Shown piece by piece: positions 37,183 to 46,765 of a stretch of DNA of 64,000 nucleotides (position 1 is its first letter; each line of letters starts with the position of its first letter). Location: the NCBI RefSeq assembly GCF_003614185.1, contig NZ_KZ987724.1, positions 197,512 through 261,511 on the forward strand, written 5' to 3'. The translations under genes were made by a program, and so were the position numbers. The stretch is from Paenibacillus aceti. Its GTDB lineage: Bacteria > Bacillota > Bacilli > Paenibacillales > Paenibacillaceae. Below the pieces are notes generated by a model, which was given only the letters and a program-made list of their open reading frames with translations, was not told the DNA's origin and did no database searches.

Positions 37183-38712
37183 GTGCGCAAAATTTATATG
37201 TTTGATACCACCCTGCGGGATGGAGAACAGTCCCCGGGAGTGAATCTGAATACCCGTGAGAAATTGGAGATTGCCTATCAATTGGAGAGGCTTGGCATCG
37301 ACCGGATTGAGGCTGGATTTCCTGCCGCCTCGCCAGGCGACCTGGCGGCTGTCAATGCAGTTGCCCGGGCGATCAAGAACTCGACCATCATCGGCCTGTC
37401 CCGCTCGCGGATCCAGGATATCGATGCGGTAAGGGAAGCGCTCAAGGGAGCGGAGGACCCTTGTATTCATATCTTCCTCGCGACGAGCCCGATCCATCGC
37501 CAGTATAAGCTGAAGATGGAGAAGGAGCAGGTGCTGGAGACAGCGCAGGCCGCGCTAAGATATGCGCGTCAATACTTCTCCAAGATCGAATTTTCCTGTG
37601 AGGATGCCGGGCGTACAGAGATCGACTTCTTGTGCGAAATGACGGCGATGGCGATCCGTGAAGGAGCGTCGGTCGTGAATATTCCGGATACGGTAGGATA
37701 TCTGTACCCTTATGAATACGGGAATATCTTCAAGACCTTGAAGGAGAGAGTTCCGGACATCGAGAAGATTCAATTGAGCGCGCACTGCCATGATGATCTG
37801 GGCATGGCGACGGCGAATTCCTTGGCCGCGATTCTCGGCGGAGCCGATCAGATCGAGGGAACCATCAATGGGATCGGTGAACGGGCTGGTAATACGGCGC
37901 TTGAGGAGGTGGCGATGGCGCTGGAGACGCGCAGTGAATTCTTCGGGGCCAAGACGACGCTTGAGCTGTCGGAGATCGCTCGCACGAGCAGTCTGATCAG
38001 CCGCTTGACAGGGATGGTCGTGCCGGGGAACAAGGCGATTGTCGGGGCCAACGCTTTTGCCCATGAGTCGGGGATTCATCAGGATGGCATGCTGAAGGAG
38101 AAGACGACTTATGAGATCATGACGCCGGAGACGATCGGCCTGAAGGAGAGCAAGCTGGTGCTTGGCAAGCACTCCGGCCGCCACGCTTTCCGCGAAAGAT
38201 TGATCGAGCTTGGCTACAGGCTGGATGATGAGCGCCTGAACGAAGCCTTCGCCAAATTCAAGGTGCTGGCTGACAAGAAGAAGGATGTTACCGATCAGGA
38301 TCTGCATGCTCTGCTGCAAGAGAAGCTGGTGGATACACCGGAAGCATATCAATTGCAGGCGATCCATGTGTCCTACGGCAATGAATCGACGCCGACGGCC
38401 AGAGTACGCATCATCACCGCGGAAGGCCAGACGCTGCAGCGAGAAGCTGAGGGCAACGGCTCGGTCGATGCAATATATAATGCGATTGACCAGGCTACGG
38501 GCGTGACCGTGACCCTATCGGATTACTCGATCAAATCGATCAGCTACGGGAAGGATGCCCAGGGCGAGGTTCATGTTGTCATGACGCAAGGTGAACATAC
38601 CGTACAGGGCCGCGGCGTAAGCACGGATATTCTGGAAGCCAGCGCCCGCGCTTATGTGGATGCGCTGAATCGGCTCAAAAGCCTTGAATTAAGTCAGTTT
38701 GAGCTACAATAA
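37183..38712 (+). CDS. leuA: 2-Isopropylmalate synthase
   Basis: A 509-residue LeuA type 1 that condenses acetyl-CoA with 2-oxoisovalerate, the first step of leucine synthesis. TTLRDGEQSPGV is near residue 9, the metal His pair in HCHDDLGMATANS near 200, GIGERAGN near 230, and HESGIHQDGMLK near 290. The C-terminal leucine-binding domain (about 385-505) is complete. GTG start behind AGGAGG. It follows ilvC on the same strand. Confidence 0.96.
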   Translation: MRKIYMFDTTLRDGEQSPGVNLNTREKLEIAYQLERLGIDRIEAGFPAASPGDLAAVNAVARAIKNSTIIGLSRSRIQDIDAVREALKGAEDPCIHIFLATSPIHRQYKLKMEKEQVLETAQAALRYARQYFSKIEFSCEDAGRTEIDFLCEMTAMAIREGASVVNIPDTVGYLYPYEYGNIFKTLKERVPDIEKIQLSAHCHDDLGMATANSLAAILGGADQIEGTINGIGERAGNTALEEVAMALETRSEFFGAKTTLELSEIARTSSLISRLTGMVVPGNKAIVGANAFAHESGIHQDGMLKEKTTYEIMTPETIGLKESKLVLGKHSGRHAFRERLIELGYRLDDERLNEAFAKFKVLADKKKDVTDQDLHALLQEKLVDTPEAYQLQAIHVSYGNESTPTARVRIITAEGQTLQREAEGNGSVDAIYNAIDQATGVTVTLSDYSIKSISYGKDAQGEVHVVMTQGEHTVQGRGVSTDILEASARAYVDALNRLKSLELSQFELQ

Positions 38713-38718
38713 ATCTTT

Positions 38719-38779
38719 CAAAAGGTCGACACTCACTGCTTCTGTAACATAGGAGAGCGCGCTGAGGTCGGCCTTTTTT
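38719..38779 (+). terminator. Terminator after leuA
   Basis: AAAGGTCGAC pairs with GTCGGCCTTT (one wobble) across a long loop and ends with a run of six T. Confidence 0.75.
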
Positions 38780-38877
38780 GCTGCGCTTAAGATCCGCTTC
38801 AGTCGTTAACTTTGACCGTTATGAAATTTTTAGCGAATGTGATAACCTAAAATTACTAGTGAAAGGAAGTGTTCATA

Positions 38878-39720
38878 TTGAGTCAGATGATTCCGGAAAT
38901 CACGTTAAATGATGGGCTTAAGCTACCGGCCATCGGTTTGGGCACCTATACACTTCGCGGCAGCGAAGGCGTGCAGTCGATCGTCAGCGCGATCCATTCG
39001 GGCTATCGTCTGATCGATTCCGCCTATAACTATGAGAACGAAGGAACGGTCGGCCAAGCGGTAAGACGCAGTGCGTTACCGAGGGAAGAGTTGATCATCG
39101 CGTCGAAATTACCGGGTCGCTATCATGAGTACGACAAAGCGGTGAAGGCGATCCAGGAGTCGCTGTATCGAGCGCAGCTGGATTATTATGATTTATACCT
39201 GATCCATTGGCCGAATCCGCTCCAGGATCATTATGTGGAGGCTTGGCAGGCGTTGATCGATGCGAAAAAGTGGGGGCTTATCCGCTCGATCGGCGTTAGC
39301 AATTTCCTGCCAGAGCATTTGGAACGGTTGGAGCGGGAGACTGGCGTGATCCCTTGCGTGAACCAAATCGAGCTGCATCCGTTCTTCAACCAAGCGGAGC
39401 AGCGGACATGGAATGAAGAGCATGGTATCGTAACGGAGTCTTGGAGCCCACTCGCTCGTGGCAACGAGGTGTTTAATGACGAAGCGGTTCGTCAAATCGC
39501 CGCACGTCATGGTAAGTCGGCATCGCAGATCATTCTGCGCTGGCATTATCAGCTGGGAGCGATACCGATCCCTAAATCGGCTTCCGCCGCACGGCAGCAG
39601 GAGAACCTCCTGATCTTCGACTTCGCCTTGGATGAGGCGGAGATGAATTTGATCTCTGGAATGTCCCGCCCAGACGGCCGCTTGAAAAATCAAGATCCGA
39701 AGGTGTACGAGGAGTTTTAA
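38878..39720 (+). CDS. Aldo/keto reductase
   Basis: A 280-residue AKR, an NADPH-dependent carbonyl reductase. The tetrad is visible: Asp and Tyr in DSAYNYENE near residue 50, Lys in IIASKLPGR near 75, and His in LYLIHWPNP near 108. IPIPKSAS near 240 binds the cofactor phosphate. TTG at 38878 is used since AAGGAAG lies eight bases before it; the GTG at 38869 touches that site. Its neighbours are leucine genes, but nothing shows a shared pathway; 2,5-diketogluconate reductase-type activity is common in this family. Confidence 0.88.
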   Translation: MSQMIPEITLNDGLKLPAIGLGTYTLRGSEGVQSIVSAIHSGYRLIDSAYNYENEGTVGQAVRRSALPREELIIASKLPGRYHEYDKAVKAIQESLYRAQLDYYDLYLIHWPNPLQDHYVEAWQALIDAKKWGLIRSIGVSNFLPEHLERLERETGVIPCVNQIELHPFFNQAEQRTWNEEHGIVTESWSPLARGNEVFNDEAVRQIAARHGKSASQIILRWHYQLGAIPIPKSASAARQQENLLIFDFALDEAEMNLISGMSRPDGRLKNQDPKVYEEF

Positions 39721-39745
39721 TACGTTATAGTGTTTGTGATGAGGA

Positions 39746-39778
39746 GAAAGCTTGCATATTTGCGGGCTTTTTCTTATT
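39746..39778 (+). terminator. Terminator made from a solitary family 2 palindrome
   Basis: AAAGCTTGCA (39747-39756) pairs with TGCGGGCTTT (39761-39770), followed by TTCTTATTTT. The core CTTGCATATTTGCGGG is a variant of the family 2 unit found in arrays at 7.4 and 52.9 kb, here acting as the end of the aldo/keto reductase gene. Confidence 0.75.
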
Positions 39779-39839
39779 TTCAAGGGAAATCAGGCCAAGG
39801 TGAAGGAACATACTGCAAATACTAGGCTGCCCCAAATTT

Positions 39840-40022
39840 TAACGAAACTACGTATCGCTATTTGCGCCAAAAGGAGCGATTTCAAAATCTAACGAAACTG
39901 GATATCGCTAATGCGTCAAAAAAGGGGTTGAATGGTAGATTTCTGCTCAGATAGCGGTATGGTGTTTCGTTAGATGGGAATAGGTGCTGATTTTGTTCGA
40001 ATAACGATATGGCGTTTCGTTA
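39840..40022. repeat. Family 1 four-unit repeat element (copy 3)
   Basis: Forward units start at 39840 and 39890; reversed units end at 39972 and 40022, each pair offset by 50 bp. TIR-like ends TAACGAAAC/GTTTCGTTA bound a 183-bp element. Its spacer GCGCCAAAAGGAG also occurs, reversed, in copy 1. It lies directly before the glycerol dehydrogenase remnant. Confidence 0.9.
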
Positions 40023-40075
40023 GAGCTCCGGCAGAAGCGTCCGGAAATTTATAATGTTGGGCAAATCTGCACAAT

Positions 40076-40567
40076 CTAAGGTTGCTAGAAGCGGGCAAGT
40101 CTATTCAGGAGGGAGGCCATAAAGCGGTATTCGAGAAATTCAATTACCAGATCACGAAGGGGGAAATTGAACGGAACCGCGAGCTGGCGCGTCAAGCCGG
40201 AGCCAATATTATCGTTGGTATCGGCGGCGGCACATGCGATCCATAACGGCATGACGGCAGTGGAATCCTTGCATAAAGCGCAGCATGGGGAGAAGGTAAC
40301 CTTCGGTCTGCTGGCCCACTGGTCCTGGAGAATGCTCCACGGGAAGAACTGGAGACGGTGATCCATCTCATCAAAGCAGTGAATCTGCCGCTGACACTGA
40401 AGGATCTTGGCATGGAGAAGTTCGTTGAGGAAGAGTGGCGCAAGGTCGCGGCCGATGCATGCGCCGAGGGAGATACGATGGGCAATATGCCGTTCCCGGT
40501 CAGCCCGGATGATGTATACCAAGCGATCGTTACCGCGAACGCCATTGCCGAAAAGTATCATGATTAA
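40076..40567 (+). pseudogene. Decayed glycerol dehydrogenase (gldA-like)
   Basis: Pieces of an iron-type glycerol dehydrogenase in order. LLEAGKSIQEGGHK through ANIIVGIGGGT (about 40082-40233) is the N-terminal nucleotide-binding part. AAHAIHNGMTAVES and HGEKVTFGLL (about 40223-40319) are the metal region, so roughly 150 residues between are deleted. A frameshift near 40320 then leads to LENAPREELETVIHLIKAV and the C-terminus with ACAEGDTMGNMPFPVSPDDVY, ending at 40567. The first 40 or so residues and the start are also missing. The gene cannot make a functional enzyme. Its 5' end abuts a family 1 repeat. Confidence 0.88.
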
Positions 40568-40734
40568 TAAGGGGGAGCACGGGAGATTTCTGGTATTCCG
40601 TGCTTTTCTTTACATCAGCTTATAGTCAAAACCTATAAGTCTAATAGATTCTATATCTTGGTCTAGTCCGGGCGGTTATGTTACAACAGAGTAAGGAGAT
40701 ATTCGTCAAATGCTTAGGAGAGGAAGATGGGATC

Positions 40735-41814
40735 ATGGCTGACGTGAAAAAGATTGCTGTTATTGCCGGAGATGGGATCGGACCCGAGGTAGTGGCGGAG
40801 ACGGAGAAGGTGTTGAAGCGTACGGAGGAGCTGTTCGGCTACCGCTTCGAGACCGAACATGCGCTATTCGGAGGGATCGCCATCGATGAGAAAGGGACGC
40901 CGCTGCCGCAAGAGACGCTCGATATTTGCCGCGATGCGGATGCGGTACTGCTCGGTGCGGTCGGCGGGCCAAAATGGGATAACAACCCGAAGGAACTCCG
41001 TCCAGAGACAGGTCTGCTCGGCATTCGCAAGGCGTTGGGGTTATTCTCCAACCTGCGTCCAGCTGTGGTCTTCGATTGTCTGAAGGACGCCTCTACGTTG
41101 AAGCCGGAGGTGCTGGAAGGTACCGATCTGATCGTGGTGCGTGAGTTAACCGGCGGTATTTACTTCGGTGAGAAATTCCGTCGCGAGACCGAGCAGGGGC
41201 AGGAAGCGGTCGATACTTGCGCTTATAATGTGAGTGAAGTAGAGCGCATCGTACGCCAAGCGTTCGAGATCGCCCAGAAGCGCCGCAAGAAGCTGGCCTC
41301 GGTGGACAAAGCGAATGTGCTGGAGACTTCCCGTCTATGGCGTGAAGTGGTGAATCGCATCGCTCCGGAATATCCGGATGTGGAGCTGGAGCATGTACTG
41401 GTAGACAACTGCGCGATGCAGCTGCTGCGCCGCCCAGCCAGCTTCGATGTCATCGTGACCGAGAATATGTTCGGCGATATTCTGAGCGATGAAGCAGCGA
41501 TGTTAACGGGTTCCATCGGCATGCTATCCTCGGCTTCGCTTGGGGAAGGAAGCTTCGGCCTGTACGAGCCGGTTCATGGATCAGCCCCGGATATCGCTGG
41601 CCAGAACCTGGCGAATCCGATCGCGACGATCCTGTCGCTCGCGCTGATGTTCAGAATGACCTTCGGCTATGCGGATGCGGCGGATTCGATTGAGAAGGCG
41701 GTGGCCGATGTTCTCAACGCGGGACATCGTACCGGAGATATCGCTGTAGATAAGAGCACGGCGGTCGGGACCCAGGAGATGGGAGATCTGATCGTCGCGG
41801 CGATGCAAGCATAA
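40735..41814 (+). CDS. leuB: 3-Isopropylmalate dehydrogenase
   Basis: A 359-residue NAD-dependent decarboxylating dehydrogenase of leucine synthesis. [15 protein letters not shown] is at the N-terminus, GAVGGPKWD near 75, [11 protein letters not shown] near 138, and [20 protein letters not shown] near 243. [15 protein letters not shown] near 280 binds NAD. The frame is open from 40678, but the ATG at 40735 gives the family start with a GAGGAAG site upstream. It is cut off from leuA by 2 kb, and no leuCD lies in the window. Confidence 0.95.
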   Translation: MADVKKIAVIAGDGIGPEVVAETEKVLKRTEELFGYRFETEHALFGGIAIDEKGTPLPQETLDICRDADAVLLGAVGGPKWDNNPKELRPETGLLGIRKALGLFSNLRPAVVFDCLKDASTLKPEVLEGTDLIVVRELTGGIYFGEKFRRETEQGQEAVDTCAYNVSEVERIVRQAFEIAQKRRKKLASVDKANVLETSRLWREVVNRIAPEYPDVELEHVLVDNCAMQLLRRPASFDVIVTENMFGDILSDEAAMLTGSIGMLSSASLGEGSFGLYEPVHGSAPDIAGQNLANPIATILSLALMFRMTFGYADAADSIEKAVADVLNAGHRTGDIAVDKSTAVGTQEMGDLIVAAMQA

Positions 41815-41832
41815 TTATTAATTCATAATAAC

Positions 41833-41874
41833 AAGCCCTCTGTCTGGTTTAGGACCATACAGGGGGCTTTTTAA
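41833..41874 (+). terminator. Terminator of leuB
   Basis: AAGCCCTCTGT pairs with ACAGGGGGCTT (one wobble), with an inner TGGT/ACCA pair and a TTTTT tail. Confidence 0.9.
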
Positions 41875-42030
41875 CCCCCAAAATGCTGCAGTTTTGGATT
41901 TTTGGTAATATTTTCGTGGATCACAGAGGAATTACTAACTCCATTCTCGAATAAATTATTTGAAATCACTTATTTCGCTGGATATAATACTGTAGTGAAT
42001 TGAACAAGGATCTGGAAAGGGTGACAGGGG

Positions 42031-42435
42031 ATGAGTTTTTGCTGCGGTGCTAGTATGCTTGGAACGAAGGGGACATTGAAGCATTATCGTACCCAGGTTC
42101 ATAACGTTCCCTTGCTGTTCTGCCCGGTATGTCATCGGGTGGAGGTCCATTATAAAGTGGAGAATGAATATGAGATTTTAGCAGAGTACGCACATGGTGA
42201 CGGGGTCTCGGAGATTGACTTCCAGGATTTTGTGATGGAGGACGAAGAATCGATCTTTTGCAATTGCGTGAATTGTGAGGAAGAGGATCCGCTAGATATC
42301 GTACAGAGCCAAATCGATATGTCCCTGGACCTGCTGGCCTTTGCGAAGCATATCGGGGATGCTAAATGGGAAAAAGAACTTAAAAAACGACTTGCGGTCA
42401 TGAGCCGGCGCAGAACAAAATTGCTGCAAAAATAG
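42031..42435 (+). CDS. Conserved zinc-finger protein of unknown function
   Basis: A 134-residue cytoplasmic protein. Cys pairs (FCCG at 3-6 and FCPVCHR near 30) form a YgiT-like zinc finger, with a second possible site (FCNCVNC near 79-85). The KVENEYEILAEYAH block follows the first finger. The C-terminus is helical and basic. A GGGTGACAGGGG ribosome region precedes the ATG. Monocistronic between leuB and codB; no function known to me. Confidence 0.7.
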   Translation: MSFCCGASMLGTKGTLKHYRTQVHNVPLLFCPVCHRVEVHYKVENEYEILAEYAHGDGVSEIDFQDFVMEDEESIFCNCVNCEEEDPLDIVQSQIDMSLDLLAFAKHIGDAKWEKELKKRLAVMSRRRTKLLQK

Positions 42436-42513
42436 AGTTTTCCATTTTCTTGCAGTGACAAACGGAAGTTTTTTTGTGATAATGTTAACAACTTTATATT
42501 GATACCTTTAAAT

Positions 42514-42630
42514 CAGTCCCGTGAGACTGGCAAGGACAGCGGACTTTATGATCCGAATACAGCATAGTTGTGCTTATTTGGTCATGAGTAGAAGAGGCGT
42601 ATTGTCAGAAACGGCAATATGCCTTTTTTA
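42514..42630 (+). promoter_or_regulatory. PyrR-type transcription attenuator before codBA
   Basis: CAGTCCCGTGAGACTGGCAA followed by GGA (42514-42536) fits the PyrR binding loop pattern AGUCC-N-GNGAG-RCU-N-GCAAGG seen in Bacillus pyr leaders. A strong terminator lies 60 bases on: AGGCGTATTG (42595-42604) pairs with CAATATGCCT (42615-42624), followed by TTTTTTA. PyrR bound to UMP should stabilise the binding hairpin and favour termination. The intervening antiterminator was not folded. Confidence 0.8.
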
Positions 42631-42718
42631 TTTGCAAATCGATTGAAATTTTGCACGGTTCGGTGATCTCCAAGTATGTACTAGCATCTAACGGTATCAA
42701 TCAACATTGGAGGCTGCT

Positions 42719-43990
42719 ATGGAAAAAGTAGATTTGGAATTCTCGCTAGAACCTGTGCCGCAGGCACACCGTAACGGATTTTGGAAAATTCTCGCCGTCA
42801 TGCTGGCATTCACCTTCTTCTCCGCCAGTATGTGGTCAGGCGGTACGCTCGGCAACGGACTTAAGTTTTCCCAATTCATCTGGATTGTACTGGCCGGTAA
42901 CCTGATCCTTGGTGTATACACCGGGGCTCTGGCCTATATCGCGGCGAAGACAGGGCTGTCCACTCATCTGCTGACTAGATATGCGTTCGGGGAAAAAGGC
43001 TCTTATCTGTCCTCATTGCTGCTCGGCTTAACGCAGGTCGGCTGGTTTGGCGTCGGTGTCGCGATGTTTGCCGTTCCGGTACAGAAAATGACCGGCATGA
43101 ATGTGTACGTTCTGATCCTTATTTCCGGGATACTGATGACGGTAACGGCGATTTACGGCATAAAAGCTTTGGCAATTCTCGGAGTTGTATCTGTGCCTTC
43201 GATTGCGATCCTGGGCAGTTATTCGGTCATCGAGGCGACGGAGAAAGCGGGAGGCCTGCAAGGATTAGTGGCTTATCAACCGGCTGAAGCGATCGGGCTT
43301 GCGACAGCTCTAACGGTCTGCATCGGTTCCTTTATCAGCGGAGGGACGTTAACACCTGACTTTGCAAGATTCGCCAAGACGACCCGTTCCGCGGTGGTTT
43401 CGACGGTGCTGGCCTTTTTCCTCGGAAATTCATTAATGTTCTTATTCGGCGCAGTGGGTGCGATTGTATATGACAAATCGGATATCTCCGATGTTATGTT
43501 CCTGCAAGGCTTGATCCTGCCAGCCATCATCGTACTCGGTTTGAACATTTGGACCACGAATGAGAATGCGCTGTATGCTTCAAGTCTGGGATTCTCTAAT
43601 ATTACGAAAATATCGCGCAATAAATTCGTGATCGGAAACGGGCTTCTAGGTACGATTGCCGCGATGTGGCTCTATAACCATTTCGTCGGCTTCCTTACGG
43701 TATTAGGCTCTGTGCTGCCTTCGATCGGGGCGATTCTGTTGACCGACTTCTTCTTGCTCAAGCGCGGCAAGTATCAGAAGTTCGAAGAGATGAAATTCAG
43801 ACAAGTGAATTGGAATGCTCTGATCGCCTGGGTAGGAGGCGTGTTGATCGCCAAGTTCGTACCGGGGATTCCGCCGATCAACGGGATTTTGGGCACAGCT
43901 GTGATCTATGTGATCGCTATGAAATGCTTTCCTCTACGTGAGGGACAGACAACGACTACGAAGATAGTTAATGAGGGGGTTCATCAATGA
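42719..43990 (+). CDS. codB: Cytosine permease
   Basis: A 423-residue NCS1-family transporter with about 12 hydrophobic segments; it imports cytosine. Helix 1 contains [18 protein letters not shown], followed by GAYTG-like [19 protein letters not shown] and [11 protein letters not shown], all typical of CodB. A TTG 12 bases earlier is in frame, but GGAGG lies seven bases before the ATG at 42719. It overlaps codA by four bases (ATGA). Confidence 0.92.
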   Translation: MEKVDLEFSLEPVPQAHRNGFWKILAVMLAFTFFSASMWSGGTLGNGLKFSQFIWIVLAGNLILGVYTGALAYIAAKTGLSTHLLTRYAFGEKGSYLSSLLLGLTQVGWFGVGVAMFAVPVQKMTGMNVYVLILISGILMTVTAIYGIKALAILGVVSVPSIAILGSYSVIEATEKAGGLQGLVAYQPAEAIGLATALTVCIGSFISGGTLTPDFARFAKTTRSAVVSTVLAFFLGNSLMFLFGAVGAIVYDKSDISDVMFLQGLILPAIIVLGLNIWTTNENALYASSLGFSNITKISRNKFVIGNGLLGTIAAMWLYNHFVGFLTVLGSVLPSIGAILLTDFFLLKRGKYQKFEEMKFRQVNWNALIAWVGGVLIAKFVPGIPPINGILGTAVIYVIAMKCFPLREGQTTTTKIVNEGVHQ

Positions 43991-45255
43991 TTATTCAAAA
44001 TGCAAAATTAAGAGCTCAAGAGGGACTATGGAATATTGTTGTACAGGACGGGAAATTCGAAAGTGCGACAAAGTCCCCGGTGGATGCTGCGGGACATGAA
44101 GTGATCGATGTAGGCGGGGCGCTTGTGCTTCCGCCATTCATTGAGCCGCATATTCATTTGGACACGACGCTTACAGCCGGTGAACCGGAATGGAATCAGA
44201 GCGGCACGCTATTCGAAGGAATTCAGCGTTGGTCGCAGCGCAAAGAGACATTGACCCGTGAGGATGTGAAGCTTCGCTCCAAGACGGCGCTTAAATGGCA
44301 GATGGCCCAAGGGATTCAGCATGTGCGGACGCATGTCGATGTGACCGACCCCGATCTGACCGCGCTGAAGGCGCTGCTGGAGGTGAAGGAGGAGATGGCT
44401 CCGTATGTGGACATCCAGCTGGTCGCTTTTCCACAAGAGGGCATTCTGTCGTTCCCGAACGGTGTAGAACTGCTGGAGGAAGCGATGAAGTTAGGAGCGG
44501 ATGTGATCGGCGGAATTCCTCACTTTGAATTTACGCGCGAATATGGTGTCGATTCCATGAAGGTTGCCTTCGACCTGGCGGAGAAATATGACCGTCTGGT
44601 AGACATTCATTGTGATGAGATCGATGATGAGCAGTCTCGGTTCATTGAGGTTGTCGCCAAGGAAGCGCTGGAGCGCGGCCTCGGGGCGCGTACGACGGCA
44701 AGCCATACAACCGCGATGGGCTCCTATAATGATGCGTATGCGTACAAGCTGTTCCGTCTGTTGAAAATGTCAGGCATTCATTTTGTCTCCAACCCGCTCG
44801 TCAATATTCATCTTCAGGGCCGATTCGATACGTATCCGAAGCGCAGAGGCTTGACCCGTGTAAAAGAGCTGCTGGAAGCCGGGCTTAACGTATGCTTCGG
44901 GCATGATGATATCTTTGATCCATGGTATCCGCTCGGTACAGGGAAGATGCTTCAGGTTCTGCATATGGGGATTCACGCCGCTCAGTTGATGGGCTATGAA
45001 CAGATAGTCAATTCCATCGATATGATTACGACGAACAGCGCCAAGACCTTGCAAATTGAGGATCAGTATGGCATTGAAGCCGGCAAGCCGGCGAATTTCA
45101 TCGTCCTGTCGGCCGAGAATGAGTATGAGGCGATCCGCAAGCAAGCGACGGTTCGCTATTCCTTCCGTAACGGCAAGCTGATCGCCGAGACGAAGCCTAG
45201 CGAGACTACCCTCAGTTTGGGGCATGGAACGGAAAAAGTTGATTTTAATCGATAA
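43987..45255 (+). CDS. codA: Cytosine deaminase
   Basis: A 422-residue amidohydrolase that deaminates cytosine to uracil. The metal motif HIHLDTTL is near residue 59 and a further metal His in DIHCDE near 204. The catalytic Glu/His region is SHTTAMGSY near 238, and the metal Asp lies in [14 protein letters not shown] near 305. AGGGGG precedes the ATG at the codB overlap, so the two are coupled. Uracil made here feeds UMP, the PyrR co-repressor, which closes a logical loop with the leader. Confidence 0.94.
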   Translation: MIIQNAKLRAQEGLWNIVVQDGKFESATKSPVDAAGHEVIDVGGALVLPPFIEPHIHLDTTLTAGEPEWNQSGTLFEGIQRWSQRKETLTREDVKLRSKTALKWQMAQGIQHVRTHVDVTDPDLTALKALLEVKEEMAPYVDIQLVAFPQEGILSFPNGVELLEEAMKLGADVIGGIPHFEFTREYGVDSMKVAFDLAEKYDRLVDIHCDEIDDEQSRFIEVVAKEALERGLGARTTASHTTAMGSYNDAYAYKLFRLLKMSGIHFVSNPLVNIHLQGRFDTYPKRRGLTRVKELLEAGLNVCFGHDDIFDPWYPLGTGKMLQVLHMGIHAAQLMGYEQIVNSIDMITTNSAKTLQIEDQYGIEAGKPANFIVLSAENEYEAIRKQATVRYSFRNGKLIAETKPSETTLSLGHGTEKVDFNR

Positions 45256-45261
45256 TCAGAC

Positions 45262-45296
45262 AAGGGCACTCCTCATTTGGGGGTGCTCTTCAATTT
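45262..45296 (+). terminator. Terminator of codBA
   Basis: AAGGGCACTCC pairs with GGGGTGCTCTT, followed by CAATTTT. The stem is 10-11 bp. Confidence 0.8.
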
Positions 45297-45361
45297 TCAC
45301 ATATTTTTTAGAGAAAATGAGTATTTTTAATCGAAATCTCTTTTTTCGACAGTATCTCTGA

Positions 45362-45391
45362 TTGACGTTTTCTGAAAAAGTTTACTATGAT
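45362..45391 (+). promoter_or_regulatory. Sigma-A-like promoter of the histidine kinase gene
   Basis: TTGACG at 45362-45367 and TATGAT at 45386-45391, separated by 18 bases, about 50 bases before the gene. Confidence 0.6.
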
Positions 45392-45442
45392 TAAAATATG
45401 GCTTTTGTACAAGCTGATATAAGGAGTTGGTAGTAAAGATCA

Positions 45443-46651
45443 ATGCCGGAACGTGGAATGGAACTGTTGCATATAGACCGAAGTTTGACGCATGCAAGGC
45501 AGGTAGATCATTTGAAAAGGGGGATCAACTTGTTGAGTGAATTCCAGGATACATTACTTGAGTCCGTTAAAGCGTTTGAGTCGACTCAGCTTGTTATGAA
45601 CAAGTATGAAAATGTGCTCCAGCAGCTGGATAGTGGGATTATGCTATTCGATAGCGACGGAGTGCTGACCTTTATTAATGTGCAGATGGCTAAACTCCTT
45701 GAAACCCCGCGCCATGCATTGATCGGATGCAATTTACTACAAATATTACTACATCCACATCTGAACCAATTCAAGAAGAGGAAGATTCTACGGATTTATC
45801 GTGAGACTATTTTTTATCGCAAGAAAAATCATGAGGTCATCGATGAATATGGCCGCCACTGGCTCATCACGGTGAAATATGGAGATCAGATGGATGGGGA
45901 TTTTCTGCTCAGCGTCAAGGATGTGTCGGAGTTCAGGCAGATTGAACAGACCGCCTATCAGAATGACAAGCTGGCCATGCTGGGGAAGATCTCAGCGGCG
46001 ATCGCCCATGAAATCCGCAATCCGTTGACGACTATCCGCGGGTTCATCCAATTGTTGCGTCCGCATCTTGCTCAATTAGGCAAGGATGAATATGCGCGGA
46101 TTATTCTGACCGAGATTGACCGTGCCAATGATATTATCTTTGAATTCTTAAATTCTTCCAAGCCAACTACTCCACAAATGGTTGTCGTTAGTGTGTATTC
46201 TCTGTTGAAGGAAGTCGTGCTTCTGACGGAAAGTGAAGGGCATATGAAGGGCTGCGAGATTAACCTGCTCATGTCAGAGGACTGGAACATGAATGTATCG
46301 ATCGATGTGAAACAGATTAAGCAGGTGCTATTGAATATTATCAAGAATGCCATGGATGCGATTGAAGAGGTCAAAGGTGATCGCTCCGGAGTTATCAATA
46401 TTACAGCAAAACCAGAAGGAAAATATGTCAATATGTCCATTCAGGACAACGGAGATGGCATAGACAAGACCTTGCTCACCCACCTGTTCGATCCATTCTT
46501 TACGACGAAGGAGAAGGGAACAGGGCTTGGTCTGTCGGTCAGCTACCGCATCGTCAGAAACCATAAGGGGACGATTTCCGTCGATAGCATTAAAGGGGCG
46601 GGAACGATCTTTGAAATCTGGCTTCCGATGGTGGATGATCCCGATGCTTAG
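45443..46651 (+). CDS. PAS-domain sensor histidine kinase
   Basis: A soluble kinase of up to 402 residues. A PAS domain (about 50-165, QLDSGIMLFDSDGVLTFIN) is followed by HisKA with the phospho-accepting His in AHEIRNPLTTIRGFIQLL near residue 192. The ATPase domain has the N box (NIIKNAMDAIEE), G1 (DNGDGI), F box (FDPFFTTK) and G2 (GTGLGLS). No membrane segments are seen. The H-box is of the KinA/KinE class that feeds sporulation phosphorelays, and there is no adjacent response regulator, as for those kinases. The ATG lacks a close ribosome site; TTG at 45530, with GGGGG six bases upstream, is a real alternative start. Confidence 0.88.
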   Translation: MPERGMELLHIDRSLTHARQVDHLKRGINLLSEFQDTLLESVKAFESTQLVMNKYENVLQQLDSGIMLFDSDGVLTFINVQMAKLLETPRHALIGCNLLQILLHPHLNQFKKRKILRIYRETIFYRKKNHEVIDEYGRHWLITVKYGDQMDGDFLLSVKDVSEFRQIEQTAYQNDKLAMLGKISAAIAHEIRNPLTTIRGFIQLLRPHLAQLGKDEYARIILTEIDRANDIIFEFLNSSKPTTPQMVVVSVYSLLKEVVLLTESEGHMKGCEINLLMSEDWNMNVSIDVKQIKQVLLNIIKNAMDAIEEVKGDRSGVINITAKPEGKYVNMSIQDNGDGIDKTLLTHLFDPFFTTKEKGTGLGLSVSYRIVRNHKGTISVDSIKGAGTIFEIWLPMVDDPDA

Positions 46652-46695
46652 CTCAGTTACAGCGATAGAGTCGTATGGGGTCGATATGAAGAATA

Positions 46696-46740
46696 GGGGC
46701 ATCCCGGGTCAGTAGCTGACCGTGGGATGCCCCAGTTTTG
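46696..46740. terminator. Terminator between kinase and feo genes
   Basis: GGGGCATCCC (46696-46705) pairs with GGGATGCCCC (46724-46733), with an inner GGTCA/TGACC hairpin. AGTTTTG follows on the plus strand. Confidence 0.88.
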
Positions 46741-46765
46741 TTGCTGCTATTCGATACACGAGCTC

